Origin: Aldrovandia affinis | Lineage: Eukaryota; Chordata; Actinopteri; Notacanthiformes; Halosauridae | Assembly (NCBI GenBank): GCA_029706075.1 | Contig: JAINUG010000173.1 | Span: 1,860,001-1,924,000 of the forward strand | DNA: 64,000 nucleotides | Direction of reading: 5' to 3' | Part shown: positions 63,405 to 64,000 of the stretch, piece after piece | Layout of the letters: every line of letters begins with the position of its first letter | Numbering within the stretch: the first letter of the stretch is position 1 | Notes under the pieces: model-generated | The model's input: the letters and a program-made list of their open reading frames with translations, nothing else | What the model was told of the DNA's origin: nothing | The model's database searches: none | Translations under genes and position numbers: made by a program

Positions 63405-63480
63405 GGGGGTTAGCTAGCTAACATTAGCTTTTGGCTAGCATTACAATAGTTAGCCTGGCTAGCTAGTTAGCTAGCCTGAT
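63405..63480. repeat. TAGC/GCTAGC-rich simple sequence
   Basis: Repeated GCTAGCTA and TTAGC motifs (for example TTAGCTAGCTAACATTAGC and GGCTAGCTAGTTAGCTAGCC). Similar, shorter runs are at 39105-39215. Degenerate tetranucleotide-type sequence common in fish; no other role seen. Confidence 0.7.
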
Positions 63481-63811
63481 CACTTTCCCTCCACGGATCT
63501 AAACAAAGAAATAGCATGACATCAGTTAGCATTATACCATTTAACATGCGTCATGTGGGCTGTAACGTTATGTGATTTTTCCAACTGGTTTGCTACTGGT
63601 TACACAACTGGTTGGCAACTGCCGATTTTTAAAAATGGCGGTTGAAACAGAACGCTGCGAGTCCTTTTACCATACTCGACCAATCAGAAATGTTCAGTGC
63701 TGCAAGCCCCACCTCCAAAAGTTCCTGTACTACTTCGTTTCCTGATATGAAAATAATTACCATAAAGGTTCCTAGTTCCTGGTAAAATTTCCTGCGGTGG
63801 TCCTGGCGGAT

Positions 63812-63910
63812 GGCGTAGCGGTCTAACGCACCACGCTTCGGAGTGGTGTGCGCTGCCCGTCAGGGACGCGGATCGAAACCCGCGTCTCTACCAGACCAGC
63901 CCTGGTCGTC
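63812..63910 (+). repeat. tRNA-like sequence, probable SINE head
   Basis: A box A-like TGGCGTAGCGGTCTAACGC and a T-arm-like CGCGGATCGAAACCCGCG (box B variant GGATCGAAACC) lie about 50 nt apart; CCAC-GCTTCGGA-GTGG could form an anticodon-like arm with an 8-nt loop. The long spacing, unusual loop and lack of a paired acceptor stem argue against a working tRNA gene. The element may continue past the window end. Confidence 0.5.
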
Positions 63911-64000
63911 AGCCCGATCGGAGGCGGCATTTGGCTGTCCGCCTCCGGGGGAGGGGGGAGGGAGAGCCGGCACGAGTCCGTTGAGGAGAAGGTTAAGGAG

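Noticed and set aside
63812..63910. Functional tRNA gene
   Set aside because: The anticodon-like loop is 8 nt, arm spacing is wrong and no acceptor stem pairs; a SINE head is more likely.
1..64000. A multi-gene defence, biosynthetic or phage-like system
   Set aside because: All recognisable coding regions are transposon or retroelement proteins in decayed state, arranged by insertion and not as a functional cluster.

Overview
The window is teleost fish nuclear DNA made almost entirely of transposable elements. Support for a fish comes from the mix of families: chromodomain Ty3/gypsy elements of the Tf1/sushi type, L2/CR1-group LINEs ending in the 'GGATAAGAGCGTCTGCTAAATG' type of tail, tRNA-derived SINEs (one carrying that same tail), Tc1, piggyBac, hAT and PIF/Harbinger DNA transposons, and endogenous retrovirus relics. 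I see no convincing host protein-coding gene. Almost every coding region is broken by stops, frameshifts, deletions or nested insertions.

Layout. 0-2.4 kb: SINE fragment, a (TG)39 microsatellite and unassigned DNA. 2.4-10.3 kb: gypsy element A, with both LTRs, a 5-bp target duplication and two solo LTRs nested inside it. 10.6-12.9 kb: a 5'-truncated L2 LINE. 14.5-21.7 kb: a solo LTR of a second gypsy family, a hAT relic, then gypsy element B, whose 5' LTR was hit by a piggyBac. 22.2-24.8 kb: a solo LTR and two LINE fragments on the minus strand. 25.4-28.7 kb: a ZMYM1-like hAT relic interrupted by a Tc1 element. 29-36 kb: LINE pieces, a solo LTR, and a piggyBac that sits inside a LINE endonuclease and is itself interrupted by another LINE. 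37-48 kb: retrovirus-like gag pieces on the minus strand, split by a hAT MITE, a TTAA MITE, a SINE, gypsy element C, and a Harbinger that itself contains a piggyBac. 48.5-51.8 kb: two gypsy elements of a SCAN-type family. 54.7-56.1 kb: a solo LTR. 58.7-64 kb: SINE, hAT, LINE 3' end, LTR, piggyBac end and a tRNA-like sequence.

The parts do not work together as one system; the window is a stratigraphy of insertions, and exact target duplications (5 bp for gypsy-type LTRs, 4 bp for two other LTRs, 8 bp for hAT, TTAA for piggyBac, TAA for Harbinger, TA for Tc1) let the order be read directly. The most interesting mechanistic signal is that the 16 nt between the 5' LTR and the gag ATG of elements C and A are complementary to the predicted 5' end of the element's own transcript, as expected for Tf1/sushi-type self-primed reverse transcription. 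A second is a palindrome inside the piggyBac terminus that differs between two copies by paired changes that keep it palindromic.

All family assignments come from reading motifs, termini and repeats within the window; no database search was run.
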